Of a stretch of 64,000 bases of DNA, positions 63,301-64,000 are shown piece after piece. The stretch is from the NCBI GenBank assembly GCA_013397795.1, contig VZTJ01004171.1:1714552-1778551 (forward strand). Reading direction: 5' to 3'. The position numbers were made by a program, and so were the translations under genes. The notes below the pieces were generated by a model. The model searched no databases and was not told the origin of the DNA. It was given only the letters and a program-made list of their open reading frames with translations. The DNA comes from Orthonyx spaldingii. Lineage: Eukaryota; Chordata; Aves; Passeriformes; Orthonychidae. Within the stretch, counting starts at the first letter, position 1; the number at the start of each line of letters is the position of its first letter.

Positions 63301-64000
63301 CAAGGGGGACAGGTCACTCCCCTGAGCACACAGGTAGCTGCAGTCGGTGTGAGCTGTCAGCCTGCCCACAGGTCGATGGCTGTGTCACTGGGGAGGTGAG
63401 CTCCAGAGCTGGGTTGCATCCTCCCCTTCCACGCTTGTGTTGCTTTGTGTGCTGTGCCAGCGCTTGGCTGTGATCACCAAGGTAGTGAGTCATCTGTCTG
63501 AGAAAGTTGTGGTCCGATTGGATGGTGCAACCTCACCCCAAATGCCAAATGAAATAATTCATGGTTTATTGTTTGAAGACTGTGGGACCCAGGATTGCTG
63601 AGGAGGGCATTAGGATGTCTCATGTCTCCTGGTCCCTGCACAGGAGCAAAGCTGAAAGAGAAGTTCTTGCTCTGGAGAAGTTCTTACAAAACACTCGCTA
63701 TTCAAGAATTACTTCGACATGTGATAACTAGTTGTTGGATTTCTCATCTGAAGTCATCCAGTACTCTTGAGAGATGTGCTGTGGGGCTGCTGCTGTATCA
63801 TGCATAAAAGGAGACAACCGAACGAACGCGCTGCTTTTCTTCTAGCAATGTTGGTGCCTCCTATTTCTAACCTGTATAAATGATGCAATATGATACTCTG
63901 CTATTCAAAATTCTATTTCTTTCCCCTTCCACCTTTATTCATCCATTGCCCTTATCATTTGATATTCATTGATATTCTGACAATTCTAGTGTTAATGTTA
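60391..64000. other. Intergenic region right of TIGD4
   Basis: I recognise no gene here. There is a (TG)n run near 61917-61930 and another AATAAA at 62448-62453 that could be a distal TIGD4 signal. In human the next gene on this side is TMEM154; no exon of it is recognisable before the window ends. Confidence 0.55.
61917..61930. repeat. (TG)n microsatellite with degenerate extension
   Basis: Seven tandem TG units followed by interrupted TGTG tracts to about 61956. Confidence 0.75.

Noticed and set aside
1..64000. CRISPR arrays, operons, tRNA or rRNA genes, bacterial-type systems
   Set aside because: None seen. The window is ordinary vertebrate nuclear DNA with spliced genes; I found no repeat-spacer structure or cloverleaf that I could support.

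Overview
The window is nuclear DNA from a vertebrate, almost certainly a bird. The sequence is AT-rich, with small exons and long introns bounded by GT-AG sites. It carries CR1 LINE fragments, the typical avian retroelement, and two short CpG islands that are each interrupted by a run of N. Three genes are recognisable by their proteins: FHDC1 (minus strand, 5' end only), ARFIP1 (minus strand, complete coding region) and TIGD4 (plus strand, single coding exon). From memory, the same order and relative orientation (TIGD4 diverging from ARFIP1, which is followed by FHDC1) is found at human 4q31.3, so this is conserved amniote synteny. I did not determine the species.

Layout from left to right. 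1-6450 is FHDC1 intron, with no further FHDC1 exon recognised. 6451-6933 is the first coding exon of FHDC1 (poly-proline FH1 segment and the beginning of FH2), preceded by a putative 5' UTR to about 7085 with two small upstream ORFs. About 10640-12010 is a CpG island, probably the FHDC1 promoter, with a 302-base gap. 12011-17040 is intergenic and holds one copy of an 0.8-kb duplicated block. About 17040-18464 is the likely ARFIP1 3' UTR. 18465-48816 holds eight ARFIP1 coding exons that join in phase into a 374-residue arfaptin-1. A ninth, upstream exon at 52677-52756 is open, begins with an ATG and splices in frame onto the exon with the canonical start, which would give a longer N-terminus. 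About 56690-57330 is a CpG island with a 281-base gap and the presumed bidirectional ARFIP1/TIGD4 promoter. 57321-58856 is TIGD4, a domesticated pogo/Tigger transposase of 511 residues. 58857-64000 is TIGD4 3' UTR and intergenic DNA.

The three genes do not form a pathway. ARFIP1 is a BAR-domain protein binding ARF/ARL GTPases and PI4P at the trans-Golgi. FHDC1 is a formin linked to actin, microtubules and Golgi structure. TIGD4 is a transposase-derived protein that probably binds DNA and has lost most of its catalytic triad. I found no evidence of a novel multi-gene system. The most useful observations are the possible alternative ARFIP1 N-terminus, the mosaic 0.8-kb duplication, a surviving MIR-like SINE, the upstream ORFs of FHDC1, and TIGD4's triad substitutions and possible longer N-terminus.
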